The position numbers and the translations under genes were made by a program. From CAYWXV01 sp964462535 (lineage in GTDB: Bacteria; Bacteroidota; Ignavibacteria; OLB7): DNA of 64,000 nt. How positions within the stretch are numbered: position 1 is the stretch's first letter; each line of letters opens with the position of its first letter. The stretch spans positions 62,001 through 126,000 of the forward strand of contig CAYWXV010000003.1 in NCBI GenBank assembly GCA_964462535.1, given 5' to 3'. A model generated the notes under the pieces. That model did no database searches. It worked only from the letters and a program-made list of their open reading frames with translations, and had not been told where the DNA came from. Of the stretch, positions 17,811 to 27,151 are shown one piece after another.

Positions 17811-19883
17811 TCAGCCGGTCTCATCCTCGCGAAGCATCTCGCGTGCCCGGCGAAGATCGTCCAGCCAGACTACGGCCTCCGCGTCGCTTGGTGCCCTCCA
17901 GTCGCCGCGCGGGGAAAGAGAACCACCAGAGCCGACCTTTGGACCATTCGGAATACACGATCGCTTGAACTGACTGGTCTGGAAAAACCGTGTAAGGAAT
18001 ATCTCCAGCCAGTTCATGATCGTGTCGATGTCATAGGCTTTACGCTCGCCCGCCGCGATGCTTCTGGGCCACGGTCCATGCTGTTGATCCCGCCACGCAT
18101 GCCACGCGAGAAACGCCACCTTGCTCGGACGAAATCCGTATCGCGAGATGTAGTACAGATTGAAATCCTGGAGGTCATAGGGCCCGACGATCTCCTCTGT
18201 TTTTTGCGATGGCTCATCCGAGCTTCCACCCGGGATGAGCTCTGGCGAGATCTCCGTCTGTAGAATCGACCGAAGAATCTCACTGGTGTCAGCGTCGAAC
18301 TCACCCGAGTCTGCCGCCCATCGGATCAAGTGCTGTATAAGTGTCTTCGGTACCGAGACGTTGACGTTGTAGTGCGACATGTGATCCCCCACGCCGTACG
18401 TTGCCCACCCAAGGGCAAGCTCGGAGAGGTCACCAGTGCCGACTACCAACGCGTTGTGGAGATTTGCCAGGCGGAACAGGTGCGATGTCCGCTCGCCTGC
18501 CTGCACATTCTCGAATGTGACGTCGAATTGTTGAATGCCGTCGGCGAACGGATGCCCGATGTCGCGGAACATTTGCATGGACGAGGGGGCAATGTCGATT
18601 TCGCCGGCCGATACGCCCAACGCTTTCATCAATCCCCATGCGTTGTCCCGCGTCCGCTTCGTCGTTGCAAACCCGGGCATTGTCCATGCAAGAACGTTTG
18701 TCCGCGGCAGTCCCATGCGATCCATTGCGCGTGCGGCAACGATCAGCGCGTCGGTTGAGTCGAGCCCACCCGAAACGCCAATGACCACTTTCTGAATACC
18801 CGTCGCCTCCATGCGCTTCATGAGCGCAGACACCTGGATATTCCATGCCTCATAGCAGCGCTCGTCCCTCAGCATGTCATCTGCCGGGACGAACGGGTAC
18901 CGCTCCAGTCGGCGGTGGAGCGACGTGATTCCGGGGGGTGGGGAGAGGTGAAATCGACTACGCCGGATGCGGTGGATGTGCTCTCGAACGTCGGTCGCCC
19001 CATCTGTGAACGTCGTTGTCCGCATCCTATCACTCCGCAATCGATCCAGGTCTATGTCGGCCAGCAATAGGTTCGAACCATGCACGAATCGATCGGATTC
19101 GGCAACCAGGTCTGTGTTTTCGAAGATCATCGCATGGCCGTCCCATGCGAGGTCTGTGGTCGATTCTCCGTGGCCCGCTGCAGCGTACAGGTAGGCCGCG
19201 ATACACCTACCAGACTGCGCGCGCGCCAGGGTCCTGCGATAGTCGGCTTTGGCGATAGTGATGTTGCTGGCGGACAGGTTGCAAAGGACCGTGGCACCGG
19301 CCATCGCGTGGTACGTCGAAGGAGGGATCGGCGCCCACAGGTCCTCGCAAATCTCGACGCCGATGCTGAATCCCTCTATCGAGGTCGAATCGAAGATGAG
19401 ATCTGTACCGAACGGCACGCCCTGACCGCAAACAAAGACCTCTTTCGTTAGCGCGTCCAGGCCGGAAGTGAACTGCCGCTTCTCGTAGAACTCACGATAG
19501 TTTGGGAGGAATGCCTTGGGAACCACACCCAGGATCATGCCGCGCAACACTACCACGGCACAGTTGTAGAGACGACTCTCGAATCTGAGCGGAGCCCCGA
19601 CGATCAGAATCGGCGCAAGGTCACGACTCCTTGTGACGAGTTCCATGAGTGCCCCGCTCACCGCGTCGACCAGAGCATCCTGTTGGTGAAGGTCGTCTAT
19701 TGCATAGGCACTCAGGCCAAGCTCTGGAAAGAGAGCGAGTATGGCCCCTTCCTTGTCAGCACGCGCTGCCAATTCCAGCGTCTCGGCAAGATTGGCCGAG
19801 GGATTGGCAGGGTGCACGACCGGTACGCAGACAGCGACACGCGCCAGGCCGTGAGTGTAGATGTTTTCGAAGCGTGTGGGCAT
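17811..19883 (-). CDS. nadE: glutamine-dependent NAD+ synthetase
   Basis: The 690-aa two-domain enzyme makes NAD+ from deamido-NAD+, ATP and glutamine. The N-terminal nitrilase-type glutaminase has its Glu-Lys-Cys triad: E in LFPELGLSAY, K in PKAFLPNYREFYE and C in VEICEDLWAP. The C-terminal ATP-pyrophosphatase domain carries VIGVSGGLDSTDAL, the PP-loop SGGxDS. ATG at 19883 is chosen; a TTG at 19904 in frame adds seven residues. The start faces the divergent nucleotidyltransferase gene across about 136 bases that must hold both promoters. The protein length is normal for the long NadE class. Confidence 0.95.
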   Translation of the reverse strand: MPTRFENIYTHGLARVAVCVPVVHPANPSANLAETLELAARADKEGAILALFPELGLSAYAIDDLHQQDALVDAVSGALMELVTRSRDLAPILIVGAPLRFESRLYNCAVVVLRGMILGVVPKAFLPNYREFYEKRQFTSGLDALTKEVFVCGQGVPFGTDLIFDSTSIEGFSIGVEICEDLWAPIPPSTYHAMAGATVLCNLSASNITIAKADYRRTLARAQSGRCIAAYLYAAAGHGESTTDLAWDGHAMIFENTDLVAESDRFVHGSNLLLADIDLDRLRSDRMRTTTFTDGATDVREHIHRIRRSRFHLSPPPGITSLHRRLERYPFVPADDMLRDERCYEAWNIQVSALMKRMEATGIQKVVIGVSGGLDSTDALIVAARAMDRMGLPRTNVLAWTMPGFATTKRTRDNAWGLMKALGVSAGEIDIAPSSMQMFRDIGHPFADGIQQFDVTFENVQAGERTSHLFRLANLHNALVVGTGDLSELALGWATYGVGDHMSHYNVNVSVPKTLIQHLIRWAADSGEFDADTSEILRSILQTEISPELIPGGSSDEPSQKTEEIVGPYDLQDFNLYYISRYGFRPSKVAFLAWHAWRDQQHGPWPRSIAAGERKAYDIDTIMNWLEIFLTRFFQTSQFKRSCIPNGPKVGSGGSLSPRGDWRAPSDAEAVVWLDDLRRAREMLREDETG

Positions 19884-19938
19884 GGCGCAAGTTAACCTCT
19901 TCAAACGGTAACACGCCCGTGAATGCCCGTTTGATCGG

Positions 19939-19969
19939 GTTGTCGGTCCCTACGTGATTAGTAACTTGG
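19939..19969 (+). promoter_or_regulatory. possible promoter for the nucleotidyltransferase gene
   Basis: GTTG ending at 19942, a 19-base spacer and TAACTTGG at 19962-19969 match the -33/-7 pattern with one mismatch each. The element lies 50 bases before the ATG at 20020. Confidence 0.35.
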
Positions 19970-20019
19970 CCGGTCTTTCAGTACGCCTCCCCGGCTATTT
20001 GCTCCGAATCTCTCTGTTG

Positions 20020-20994
20020 ATGCGCGCCATTATTCCCGTTGCCGGTGTCGGCAGCCGACTGAGACCCCATACATACACCCTTCCCAAAGTTCTGCTCAAC
20101 GTCGCGGGTAAGCCAATACTTGGCCACATCCTGGATAAGGTGATTCAGGAGGGGATTACTGCCGCCACGCTTATCGTAGGGCACATGGGGGAGATGGTCG
20201 AGGAGTACGTGCGCGCCAACTACGACATCAGCATTGATTTCGTACAGCAGCCGGTCCGCGAAGGACTCGGGCACTCCATCTACCTGGCGCGGCATGTCCT
20301 CCTCGATGATCCGGTCCTGATTATACTCGGGGACACGATCTTCGACGTCGACCTTCAGCCGGTCCTGGCTGGTGGCTCGTCGGCTCTTGGTGTAAAAGTG
20401 GTTGATGATGCACGCCGTTTTGGCGTTGTGGAGCTGGAGGACGATCGTGTCGTCAGGCTTATCGAGAAGCCGGAGAATCCACCAACCAACCTGGCCATTG
20501 TTGGGATCTATTACATTCACGCGCCGCGGCTTCTTGCTGATTCTCTGACCGATATCGTTGACAATGATCGTCGGACGCGGGGGGAATATCAACTGACCGA
20601 TGCGCTCCAATTGATGCTCGACCGGGGCGAACGCTTCACGACGTTTCCCGTTGATGGTTGGTATGACTGCGGCAAGCCCGAGACGCTACTGGAGACGAAT
20701 CGCCACCTGCTCGAGTCACAGCGGCAGGAACGAAAGCTCCCTGGCGTGGTCTTCAATCCACCCGTTCACATTGCTCCCACAGCCCGCATCACGAACTCCA
20801 TTATCGGGCCGTATGCGACGATTGCGGACGAGGCCGTGATCGATGATGCCGTTGTGGTTGACTCTATCATTGGCGAGAGAGCGGAGGTGTCGCGCGCCAT
20901 GCTCAGAGAGTCGATCGTTGGAAACCACGCTGTGATCCGCGGGCGGTACTCGCGCGTTAATGCCGGAGACAGTTCCGAACTCGATCTTGGCTGA
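20020..20994 (+). CDS. sugar-phosphate nucleotidyltransferase (RmlA/GlmU-like)
   Basis: The 324-aa protein begins MRAIIPVAGVGSRLRPHTYT and continues PKVLLNVAGKPIL, the nucleotidyltransferase signature loop with its catalytic Arg and Lys. LILGDTIFDVDL holds the metal-binding Asp and LIEKPENPP the sugar-binding Glu-Lys. After about residue 240 there is a left-handed beta-helix of hexapeptide repeats (HIAPTARITNSIIGPYATI and onward). It probably activates a hexose-1-phosphate to an NDP-sugar for surface glycans. The exact sugar and nucleotide cannot be read from sequence. ATG at 20020 is used because it starts the conserved fold; upstream in-frame codons add 22 unrelated residues. Confidence 0.85.
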   Translation: MRAIIPVAGVGSRLRPHTYTLPKVLLNVAGKPILGHILDKVIQEGITAATLIVGHMGEMVEEYVRANYDISIDFVQQPVREGLGHSIYLARHVLLDDPVLIILGDTIFDVDLQPVLAGGSSALGVKVVDDARRFGVVELEDDRVVRLIEKPENPPTNLAIVGIYYIHAPRLLADSLTDIVDNDRRTRGEYQLTDALQLMLDRGERFTTFPVDGWYDCGKPETLLETNRHLLESQRQERKLPGVVFNPPVHIAPTARITNSIIGPYATIADEAVIDDAVVVDSIIGERAEVSRAMLRESIVGNHAVIRGRYSRVNAGDSSELDLG

Positions 20995-21038
20995 TCTCAC
21001 CCACTCGAAAGCACTTCAGTCGAACAATACGGTTAACC

Positions 21039-22196
21039 ATGTCCTATCTCTTCACTTCTGAATCTGTCAGCGAAGGCCATCCCGACAAGGTGTCGGACCA
21101 AATCTCAGATGCGATCCTCGACGCGATCCTTACCGACGACCCCTCAGCTCGAGTCGCGTGCGAGACATTCGTAACTACTGGATTGGTCGTGATTGGCGGA
21201 GAGATTACCACGACAACGTACGTCGACTTCGCGGAGGTGGCACGCGAGACGATCCGGTCGATCGGCTATACGCAGCCAGAGCTTCGGTTCGATTGCGATT
21301 CTTGCGGCGTGCTGAACGCCGTCCACTCACAGTCGCCTGACATTGCAAAGGGGGTTGATGTCGGTGGTGCCGGTGATCAGGGTATGATGTTTGGTTACGC
21401 CTCCGACGAGACGCCCGAGTACATGCCAATGCCGCTGATGTACGCGCATCGTCTGATGATGAATCTGGCGAAGGTCCGCAAGCAGCGAAACACTCCCATG
21501 TCGTATCTCCGTCCGGACTCAAAGAGTCAGGTAACGATTCAGTACGATGAGAACGGAAAACCGCAGCGCGTTGACACCATCGTCGTGTCGACCCAGCATG
21601 ATCCACTCGGCGGGAAGAAGGCGATGCAGGGGCGAATCCTGGCCGACCTCCACGAATTCATTATTCCGAAGTCGATACCGTCCAGCATGATCGATGCGAA
21701 GACGCGCGTATTGGTGAACCCGACCGGCAGCTTTGAAATTGGCGGCCCCCATGGTGATACCGGGTTGACGGGCAGGAAGATCATCGTTGACACATACGGC
21801 GGGCGTGCACCGCACGGTGGTGGCGCCTTCAGTGGCAAGGACCCGTCGAAGGTCGATCGCTCGGCTGCCTATGCCGCCAGGCACGTCGCGAAGAACATTG
21901 TTGCAGCCAAGCTGGCTCGGGAGTGTACCATTCAGGTTGCCTACGCAATAGGCGTCGCAGAGCCGGTTTCGCTCCGCGTCGATACCCACGGGACCGGTAT
22001 TATTCCGGACATCGAGATATCGCGACTTGTCAAGAAGAACGTTGATATGCGACCTGCAGGCATTATTGAGCGACTCCGACTTCGGCGCCCGGTCTACCGT
22101 GCCACCGCCGCGTACGGACACTTCGGTCGCAAAGGCGAATCGTTCACCTGGGAGAACCTCGACCTCGTCGACGTCTTCCAGAACGCTGTCCGTTGA
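21039..22196 (+). CDS. metK: S-adenosylmethionine synthetase
   Basis: The 385-aa enzyme condenses ATP and methionine to SAM. Hallmarks are FTSESVSEGHPDKVSDQISD at the N-terminus, GGAGDQGMMFGYA (the methionine/ATP loop), GGPHGDTGLTGRKIIVDTYG and GGGAFSGKDPSKVDRSAAY, all intact. It is the first gene of a SAM-cycle cluster with a methyltransferase and ahcY. I see no SAM riboswitch in the 44 bases upstream. Its stop codon lies 11 bases before the ATG of the methyltransferase. Confidence 0.97.
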   Translation: MSYLFTSESVSEGHPDKVSDQISDAILDAILTDDPSARVACETFVTTGLVVIGGEITTTTYVDFAEVARETIRSIGYTQPELRFDCDSCGVLNAVHSQSPDIAKGVDVGGAGDQGMMFGYASDETPEYMPMPLMYAHRLMMNLAKVRKQRNTPMSYLRPDSKSQVTIQYDENGKPQRVDTIVVSTQHDPLGGKKAMQGRILADLHEFIIPKSIPSSMIDAKTRVLVNPTGSFEIGGPHGDTGLTGRKIIVDTYGGRAPHGGGAFSGKDPSKVDRSAAYAARHVAKNIVAAKLARECTIQVAYAIGVAEPVSLRVDTHGTGIIPDIEISRLVKKNVDMRPAGIIERLRLRRPVYRATAAYGHFGRKGESFTWENLDLVDVFQNAVR

Positions 22197-22207
22197 AAGG
22201 GGTCGCG

Positions 22208-22825
22208 ATGCGCGTCCTGAACGTCGGTTGCGGCATGGCGAAACTCGATTTCCAAGAGGCGCTGACGAGCACCCAGGTGATCGGCGTCGACCTGAGTAGA
22301 CACTCGCAGGCCGACGTTATCCATGACCTCAACCAGATACCGTGGCCGTTCGAAACCGGCGCGTTCGATCTGGTGATCATGCAGGATATCATTGAACACC
22401 TGATCGATGTCCCAGCCGCAATCAACGAGGTCTATCGCATACTCCGCCACGGTGGACGCGTTAGGATCCGAACGCCGCACTACTCCAGTTCGTACGCATA
22501 CAACGATCCGACGCACGTTCACTTCTTTGGCACGATGGTGTTCGACGGTTTTACCGACGGGAACACGAATCGGACCTACAGCACGTCACGCTTCCGGATG
22601 CGAGTCCGGCGTATCATCTTTCCCAAGGTCTGGCGCATTACAGGTGTGGCCTGGCTTGCCAACAGATTCGTTCATCGGTGGGAGCAGCTCTTCGCATTCG
22701 TCTTCCGTGCGGAGAACCTCTATTTCGAGATGGAGGCGGTGAAGGAGGATGCATCAAGAGATTCACATCAGACAGACTCATGTATAGAAAGGAGAAGCAA
22801 TGGATTTCAAGGAGGGACAGTATAA
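22208..22825 (+). CDS. class I SAM-dependent methyltransferase
   Basis: The 205-aa protein starts MRVLNVGCGMAKLD, motif I of the Rossmann methyltransferase fold. VIGVDLSRHSQADVIHDLNQ follows (motif II acidic residue and the SAM-ribose contact), then FDLVIMQDIIEHLIDVP, typical of the Methyltransf_11/ubiE-like group. The substrate is unknown. An AAAGGGG-like Shine-Dalgarno precedes ATG 22208, so I prefer it to the TTG at 22193. The 3' end overlaps the first 26 bases of ahcY, so translation is tightly linked to the enzyme that removes its product, S-adenosylhomocysteine. Confidence 0.85.
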   Translation: MRVLNVGCGMAKLDFQEALTSTQVIGVDLSRHSQADVIHDLNQIPWPFETGAFDLVIMQDIIEHLIDVPAAINEVYRILRHGGRVRIRTPHYSSSYAYNDPTHVHFFGTMVFDGFTDGNTNRTYSTSRFRMRVRRIIFPKVWRITGVAWLANRFVHRWEQLFAFVFRAENLYFEMEAVKEDASRDSHQTDSCIERRSNGFQGGTV

Positions 22826-24077
22826 AGTCCGTGACCTCTCACTTGCCGAAGAGGGACGCCTTCTTATCGAATGGGCCGAGAGCAGAATGCCGGTGCTGAT
22901 GCACCTTCGCGAGAAGTACAGCCAGACGCAGCCGTTGAAGGGATATCGCATTGCCGGTTGCCTCCATGTCACAAAGGAGACGGCGGTGCTCATCCGGACC
23001 TTGCTGGCCGCCGGAGCCGAGATCTCGTGGTCCGGCTGCAATCCTCTCTCGACAAACGATGCCGTTGCGGCGGCACTTGCCGCGGACGGCGTAAAGATCT
23101 ACGCATGGCATGGATTGGGGACCGAGGACTTCTACTGGTGCATCGAGGAGACGCTCAAGATCAATCCGAACCTGACGCTCGACGACGGCGCGGATCTCAT
23201 TTTCACCGTGCACAATAAGTTCCCCGAGCTGACCGCGTCGATGATCGGTGGCACCGAAGAGACAACCACCGGCGTCCACAGACTCCGCGCAATGGCCTCC
23301 GACGGCGCATTGAAGTACCCGGTAATCGCTGTAAATGACGCCGAGACAAAGTGGGATTTCGATAACGTGTATGGCACGGGGCAGTCGACGCTTGACGGTG
23401 TGATCCGGGCTACGTCGGTCATGCTGGCAGGCAAGAACGTTGTCGTCGCCGGTTATGGTCACTGCGGAAAGGGAGTTGCGATGAGGGCGAAGGGAATGGG
23501 TGCAAACGTCATTGTGACGGAAGTGAAGCCGACTGCGGCTTTGAAAGCGACGTTGGAGGGGATGCGCGTGATGGAGATGGACGAGGCGGCGGGGGTTGGC
23601 GATCTCTTCATTACGGCCACCGGTGTTAAGGATGTCATCACACAGCGCCATTTCCAGAAGATGAAGGATGGAGCTATTGTATGCAACACCGGCCACTACG
23701 ATTGCGAGATCAACATCGGTGACCTCGAGATGCTGAAGACCGACAAGCGTACGATTCGCACGAACAATGAGGAGTATGTCCTCGGCGATGGTCGGCGGAT
23801 CTACCTTCTGGCGCAGGGTCGGCTTGTCAACCTGGCCGCCGCCGAGGGACATCCGTCCGAGGTGATGGACATGTCGTTCGCCAATCAGTTCATGTCGCAG
23901 ATCCGTCTTGCCGAAATGCATCGCTCGGGTCAGCCGTGGGAGAACGGTGTGTACGATATTCCCGCCGAACAGGATCAGGAGATCGCCTTCGTCAAGCTGC
24001 GCACCATGGGTATTGGGTTGGACGAGCTGACCCCCGAGCAGGTGGAGTACATGGACGACTATTCTGCCGGAACCTAG
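22800..24077 (+). CDS. ahcY: adenosylhomocysteinase
   Basis: The 425-aa NAD-dependent enzyme splits S-adenosylhomocysteine into adenosine and homocysteine. The NAD-binding loop VVAGYGHCGKGVAMRAKGMG and the segment NTGHYDCEINI are classic. The substrate-binding region includes VHNKFPELTASMIGGTEET and VNDAETKWDFDN with the catalytic Lys/Asp context. A GGAGAA Shine-Dalgarno precedes ATG 22800, and the gene begins inside the 3' end of the methyltransferase. A rho-independent hairpin follows at 24105-24138, closing the metK-methyltransferase-ahcY unit. Confidence 0.97.
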   Translation: MDFKEGQYKVRDLSLAEEGRLLIEWAESRMPVLMHLREKYSQTQPLKGYRIAGCLHVTKETAVLIRTLLAAGAEISWSGCNPLSTNDAVAAALAADGVKIYAWHGLGTEDFYWCIEETLKINPNLTLDDGADLIFTVHNKFPELTASMIGGTEETTTGVHRLRAMASDGALKYPVIAVNDAETKWDFDNVYGTGQSTLDGVIRATSVMLAGKNVVVAGYGHCGKGVAMRAKGMGANVIVTEVKPTAALKATLEGMRVMEMDEAAGVGDLFITATGVKDVITQRHFQKMKDGAIVCNTGHYDCEINIGDLEMLKTDKRTIRTNNEEYVLGDGRRIYLLAQGRLVNLAAAEGHPSEVMDMSFANQFMSQIRLAEMHRSGQPWENGVYDIPAEQDQEIAFVKLRTMGIGLDELTPEQVEYMDDYSAGT

Positions 24078-24104
24078 CGGTAGCCACACCATCGGTCACG
24101 TTCC

Positions 24105-24138
24105 ACAACAGGCTCGTCGTGATCGGCGGGCCTGTTGT
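24105..24138 (+). terminator. hairpin after ahcY
   Basis: ACAACAGGC (24105-24113) and GCCTGTTGT (24130-24138) form a 9-bp perfect stem with a 16-base loop. The following bases are A/T-rich but there is no long T-run. Confidence 0.5.
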
Positions 24139-24195
24139 ATATCCAGACCGCCGCCGCCGTACGGGACTGTACGCACTTTCACCTATTTTCCGACG

Positions 24196-26145
24196 ATGAT
24201 TCATCGTCCCGCCCCACGCTTCTATTGCTTGCGTCCCATTCTCCTGCTGATGGTCCTGTCGGCGGGGGGTCTTCGTGCGCAACAGGGGGGCCCGCAGGAA
24301 TCGCTACCGCTGCTCGGTCCAACCGTGCGATATGAGTTCGGCGTTCCAATCGCGGTTGACCGTCTCCCGGGACTGGTCAATCGATTCAATGTTCCTGGAA
24401 CGGGCGAGTCTCGCAACCACACAATTGGCAGCGGTGCAACGCTCCTCTTTCCGCAACTCATTTCCCGTCGACTCGGGCTTCGCCTCCACGCGCTTCTAGG
24501 CGTTTCTTTCGGGCTCTTCGAGTCGGATCCGTACCTCGTTGATCTGTTGGACACCGCGAGCGGCGTCCTCCTCTCCACCGCCAACCGCTTCAACGTATCG
24601 ACGACGTTGGGAAGCGCTCAATTGGGAGCCGGGGTTGATCTCCGGCTGGCTGACGGACCCGCCTTCTTCGGAATCGGCCTCTGGGGGGAGACCAGGTTCG
24701 CGTTGGAGATTGTGGAGCGTGAGGAGCTTCTCTTTCCGGACACTGCTCGTTTCCCGTCGGGTGAACGGACCCGCGTATTGACTGCTGGAGAGAGCCTGGG
24801 GGCGCAGGCTTTGAGAGGAGGTGGAGAGTTTCGTCTTGGTGCGCGTTTCGGTATCAATCCCGACCTGGCCATCGAGTCTTCGGTCCACACTCGCGTAGAC
24901 GTCGCCTCGCTTGTGGATGGACTCGCGGCGCGAGCCTGGTCGGTGGGTGCCCAGTTGTCGTTCCTCATGCCGTTTGGGGTGCGAGGGGGGGACGACGACC
25001 TCCTTGCGCGCCGCATCCCAGGCCTGCAGCTCGACTTGTACGCCATCGACGGCGACGCGGTCGCACAGATCGGCACCCTTCAGCCGGTGCGGGTCGTTCA
25101 TCGCCGTGTTGTCCCTCTTATTCCCATCGTCTACTTCGGAACAGGTTCAACGACGATCCCCGATCGGTATCGATTGATCGACCGGGCCGCGGCGGACTCG
25201 TTCACAATGGCCGATCTCTCTGGTCTGGATCCACTTCAGCTCTCACGACGCTCTATTGACGTCATCGCCTGGAGAATGGGATTGGCGGATGACGCGAAGT
25301 TGACGTTGGTGTCGTCTTCCGGCCGGGGAGACGAAATCGCACGGCGCCGCGCCGAGGTCCTCCGGAGCTACTTGATAGATGTCTGGGGAATCGCCTCTTC
25401 GCGTATCGCTGTTCGCACTGAGCGGATGCGTAGCGGGCCGGGGGAGGGCGTGGAGTTTCGCTGCTCAAATCAGTCGCTGGTGGCCGATCCTATTGTCGTT
25501 GAGTGGGTGGAGCAGGCCTACCGTGCTCCAATCGTTGGAATGGACCGGATAATACCGCGCGAAGGGGGCCTTCGGCGATGGGAGATAGAATTGACACGCA
25601 TGGGATCCAGAATAGCCTATTTCGAGGGCGAAGGCTTTTCGGATGGGCGCGAACTCTCAGGGCAACTTCTTCTCGATTCAATCCGTGGTGCCGACGAAGA
25701 GGAACCGATCGTTGGACATCTCTTTGTGGAGAACATGGCGGGCGTTCGCGATACTGCTCACGACATCCTCCCGCTGCGCACCCTTGACCTTGCGGTCGAC
25801 TCGCTCGGAGGAACGATCGTCGACGGCGTGCTCGGCGTGGTTGCCGACGATCGGGGAAAGCTCACGTCTCCGACGACGGGCGCGGCGGCAGAATTGATCG
25901 ACGGGGTCGTTGACGGGTGCGAGGTACACGTCTGGATGGTGCGTTCGGATGCGGCTTCCGCTAGCGGAAGGGGAGGAGTTGACCTGCTGACAACACTTCT
26001 CGGTCGGAATATTCAGCCGTCGAGTCTCCGATTTACGTCCCCTCTCCGCGATCGTTGGACGCCGGACAACAGCCCGGAATCCACGATCCTGTCGTCCGGT
26101 GTGTCATTTCGAATTTCCTCATCGAACACACGAGCTGCCCCATGA
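24196..26145 (+). CDS. OmpA-like outer-membrane protein with N-terminal beta-rich domain
   Basis: A 649-aa precursor with a signal peptide (ILLLMVLSAGGLRAQ). Beta-strand-rich sequence covers about residues 40-270 (GLRLHALLGVSFGLFE, GPAFFGIGLWGETRFALEI). An OmpA-type segment follows at about 310-420, with IPIVYFGTGSTTIPDRYRLI resembling the start of OmpA domains and LRSYLIDVWGIASSRIAVRTE the later helix and strand. The remaining 220 residues contain a second similar unit with a shortened OmpA-like pattern. It is probably an outer-membrane or periplasmic structural protein that binds peptidoglycan. The function is not assigned. The stop overlaps the next ATG (ATGA), so the two products are probably made in step. 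Confidence 0.65.
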   Translation: MIHRPAPRFYCLRPILLLMVLSAGGLRAQQGGPQESLPLLGPTVRYEFGVPIAVDRLPGLVNRFNVPGTGESRNHTIGSGATLLFPQLISRRLGLRLHALLGVSFGLFESDPYLVDLLDTASGVLLSTANRFNVSTTLGSAQLGAGVDLRLADGPAFFGIGLWGETRFALEIVEREELLFPDTARFPSGERTRVLTAGESLGAQALRGGGEFRLGARFGINPDLAIESSVHTRVDVASLVDGLAARAWSVGAQLSFLMPFGVRGGDDDLLARRIPGLQLDLYAIDGDAVAQIGTLQPVRVVHRRVVPLIPIVYFGTGSTTIPDRYRLIDRAAADSFTMADLSGLDPLQLSRRSIDVIAWRMGLADDAKLTLVSSSGRGDEIARRRAEVLRSYLIDVWGIASSRIAVRTERMRSGPGEGVEFRCSNQSLVADPIVVEWVEQAYRAPIVGMDRIIPREGGLRRWEIELTRMGSRIAYFEGEGFSDGRELSGQLLLDSIRGADEEEPIVGHLFVENMAGVRDTAHDILPLRTLDLAVDSLGGTIVDGVLGVVADDRGKLTSPTTGAAAELIDGVVDGCEVHVWMVRSDAASASGRGGVDLLTTLLGRNIQPSSLRFTSPLRDRWTPDNSPESTILSSGVSFRISSSNTRAAP

Positions 26146-26921
26146 GGATGCCACGCGCTTCAATAGCTGTTCTGGCGATTCTCTTCGGGTGCAACGGAGC
26201 CAGTGAAGCTCCGGAGAATCGGACGAGGGAGGGAGACCTGGCTCCTTGCCACTATCGGTCCATTCTTCATCGAGGCGCATACTACGACGTAGTCACCGTC
26301 AATCTCGACTACGCACACGTGCGGCTCTACTGGCGGCGCGAGGATGGGAGCAGGATCGGGACCTTTCCCGCTCTCCGTGACCTACTTGCTGCACGCGGAG
26401 AGACGTTGTTGGTGGCGACCAACGGAGGAATATTCTTGAAGGGATTTATACCCGCAGGTGTTCACATTGAACGGGGGAGAGAACGGGTTGCGGTCAACAA
26501 GGAAGAGGGTTGGGGAAATTTCTTTTTGAAGCCCAACGGCGTGTTCGCCATTACGAGCAAGGGTGCAATGGTGGTTTCGACGGGACAATTCGTCCAAATC
26601 GCGTCGCACGATTCCGTGTACGAGGCAACACAGTCTGGTCCAATGCTGCTTGAACATGGGATCGTCCATCCCATTTTTGAGGACTCGAGCTATCACTACA
26701 ACGTCCGAAGCGGCGTCGCCGCCCCAACGCCGAATCAGGTTATCCTCGTGATCTCGCGGACAGAAGTGACACTCTACGATTTCGCAACGTTGTTTCGCGA
26801 TGAATTGAAATGCAATGATGCGCTCTATCTGGACGGTGACATTACGCGTATGTACGCGCCGGCGCTGGGGCGGCGCGATACCGGTTCTTGTGCGGGGATC
26901 ATCGGTGTCGTTGCGCGCTGA
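26142..26921 (+). CDS. phosphodiester glycosidase-family lipoprotein (NAGPA/DUF2233-like)
   Basis: The 259-aa precursor starts MRMPRASIAVLAILFGC, with a lipobox-like LFGC, so it is probably a lipoprotein. The body matches the phosphodiester glycosidase (NAGPA) fold: ATNGGIFLKGFIPAGVHIERG (the N-G-G/F stretch), WGNFFLKPNGVFAI, ATQSGPMLLEHG with the S-G-P-x-L motif, and NDALYLDGDITRMYAP with the L-D-G-D motif. Family members remove sugar from phosphodiester links. The substrate is unknown here. ATG 26142 overlaps the upstream stop as ATGA, which implies coupling. About 230 bases of intergenic DNA follow before the convergent end of the first cargo gene. Confidence 0.7.
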   Translation: MRMPRASIAVLAILFGCNGASEAPENRTREGDLAPCHYRSILHRGAYYDVVTVNLDYAHVRLYWRREDGSRIGTFPALRDLLAARGETLLVATNGGIFLKGFIPAGVHIERGRERVAVNKEEGWGNFFLKPNGVFAITSKGAMVVSTGQFVQIASHDSVYEATQSGPMLLEHGIVHPIFEDSSYHYNVRSGVAAPTPNQVILVISRTEVTLYDFATLFRDELKCNDALYLDGDITRMYAPALGRRDTGSCAGIIGVVAR

Positions 26922-27151
26922 GGAATCATCAGGCACGTGTCTCAACGCAAGCGCTTGCCGTGCCGTGTCAGGAAGCGTAGCATAGGTGAGATGTCACGGT
27001 GTACCAGGATCCAGCAACGGACCAAAAGGCGATCGATGTTGCGACCGTCGCGCCACCGTAGGTGAGCGTAGCCACCACCCGGGAAGCCGAGCGACATATC
27101 ACCTGCGACGGATCTTGGACGACGCGAAGAGCTAGTCAATCAGTGTCCACC
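26922..27151. other. convergent intergenic region
   Basis: Between two convergent genes. GCAAGCGCTTGC at 26947-26958 is a 12-base perfect palindrome. No T-run follows, so terminator function is doubtful. Confidence 0.25.

Noticed and set aside
22839..24092. Long minus-strand open frame (417 codons) opposite ahcY
   Set aside because: It mirrors a clearly coding, GC-biased gene; the product has no family features or signal and no start context.
26942..27139. Minus-strand 65-codon frame after the first cargo gene
   Set aside because: Arginine-rich without a recognisable family or translation signal; probably chance.
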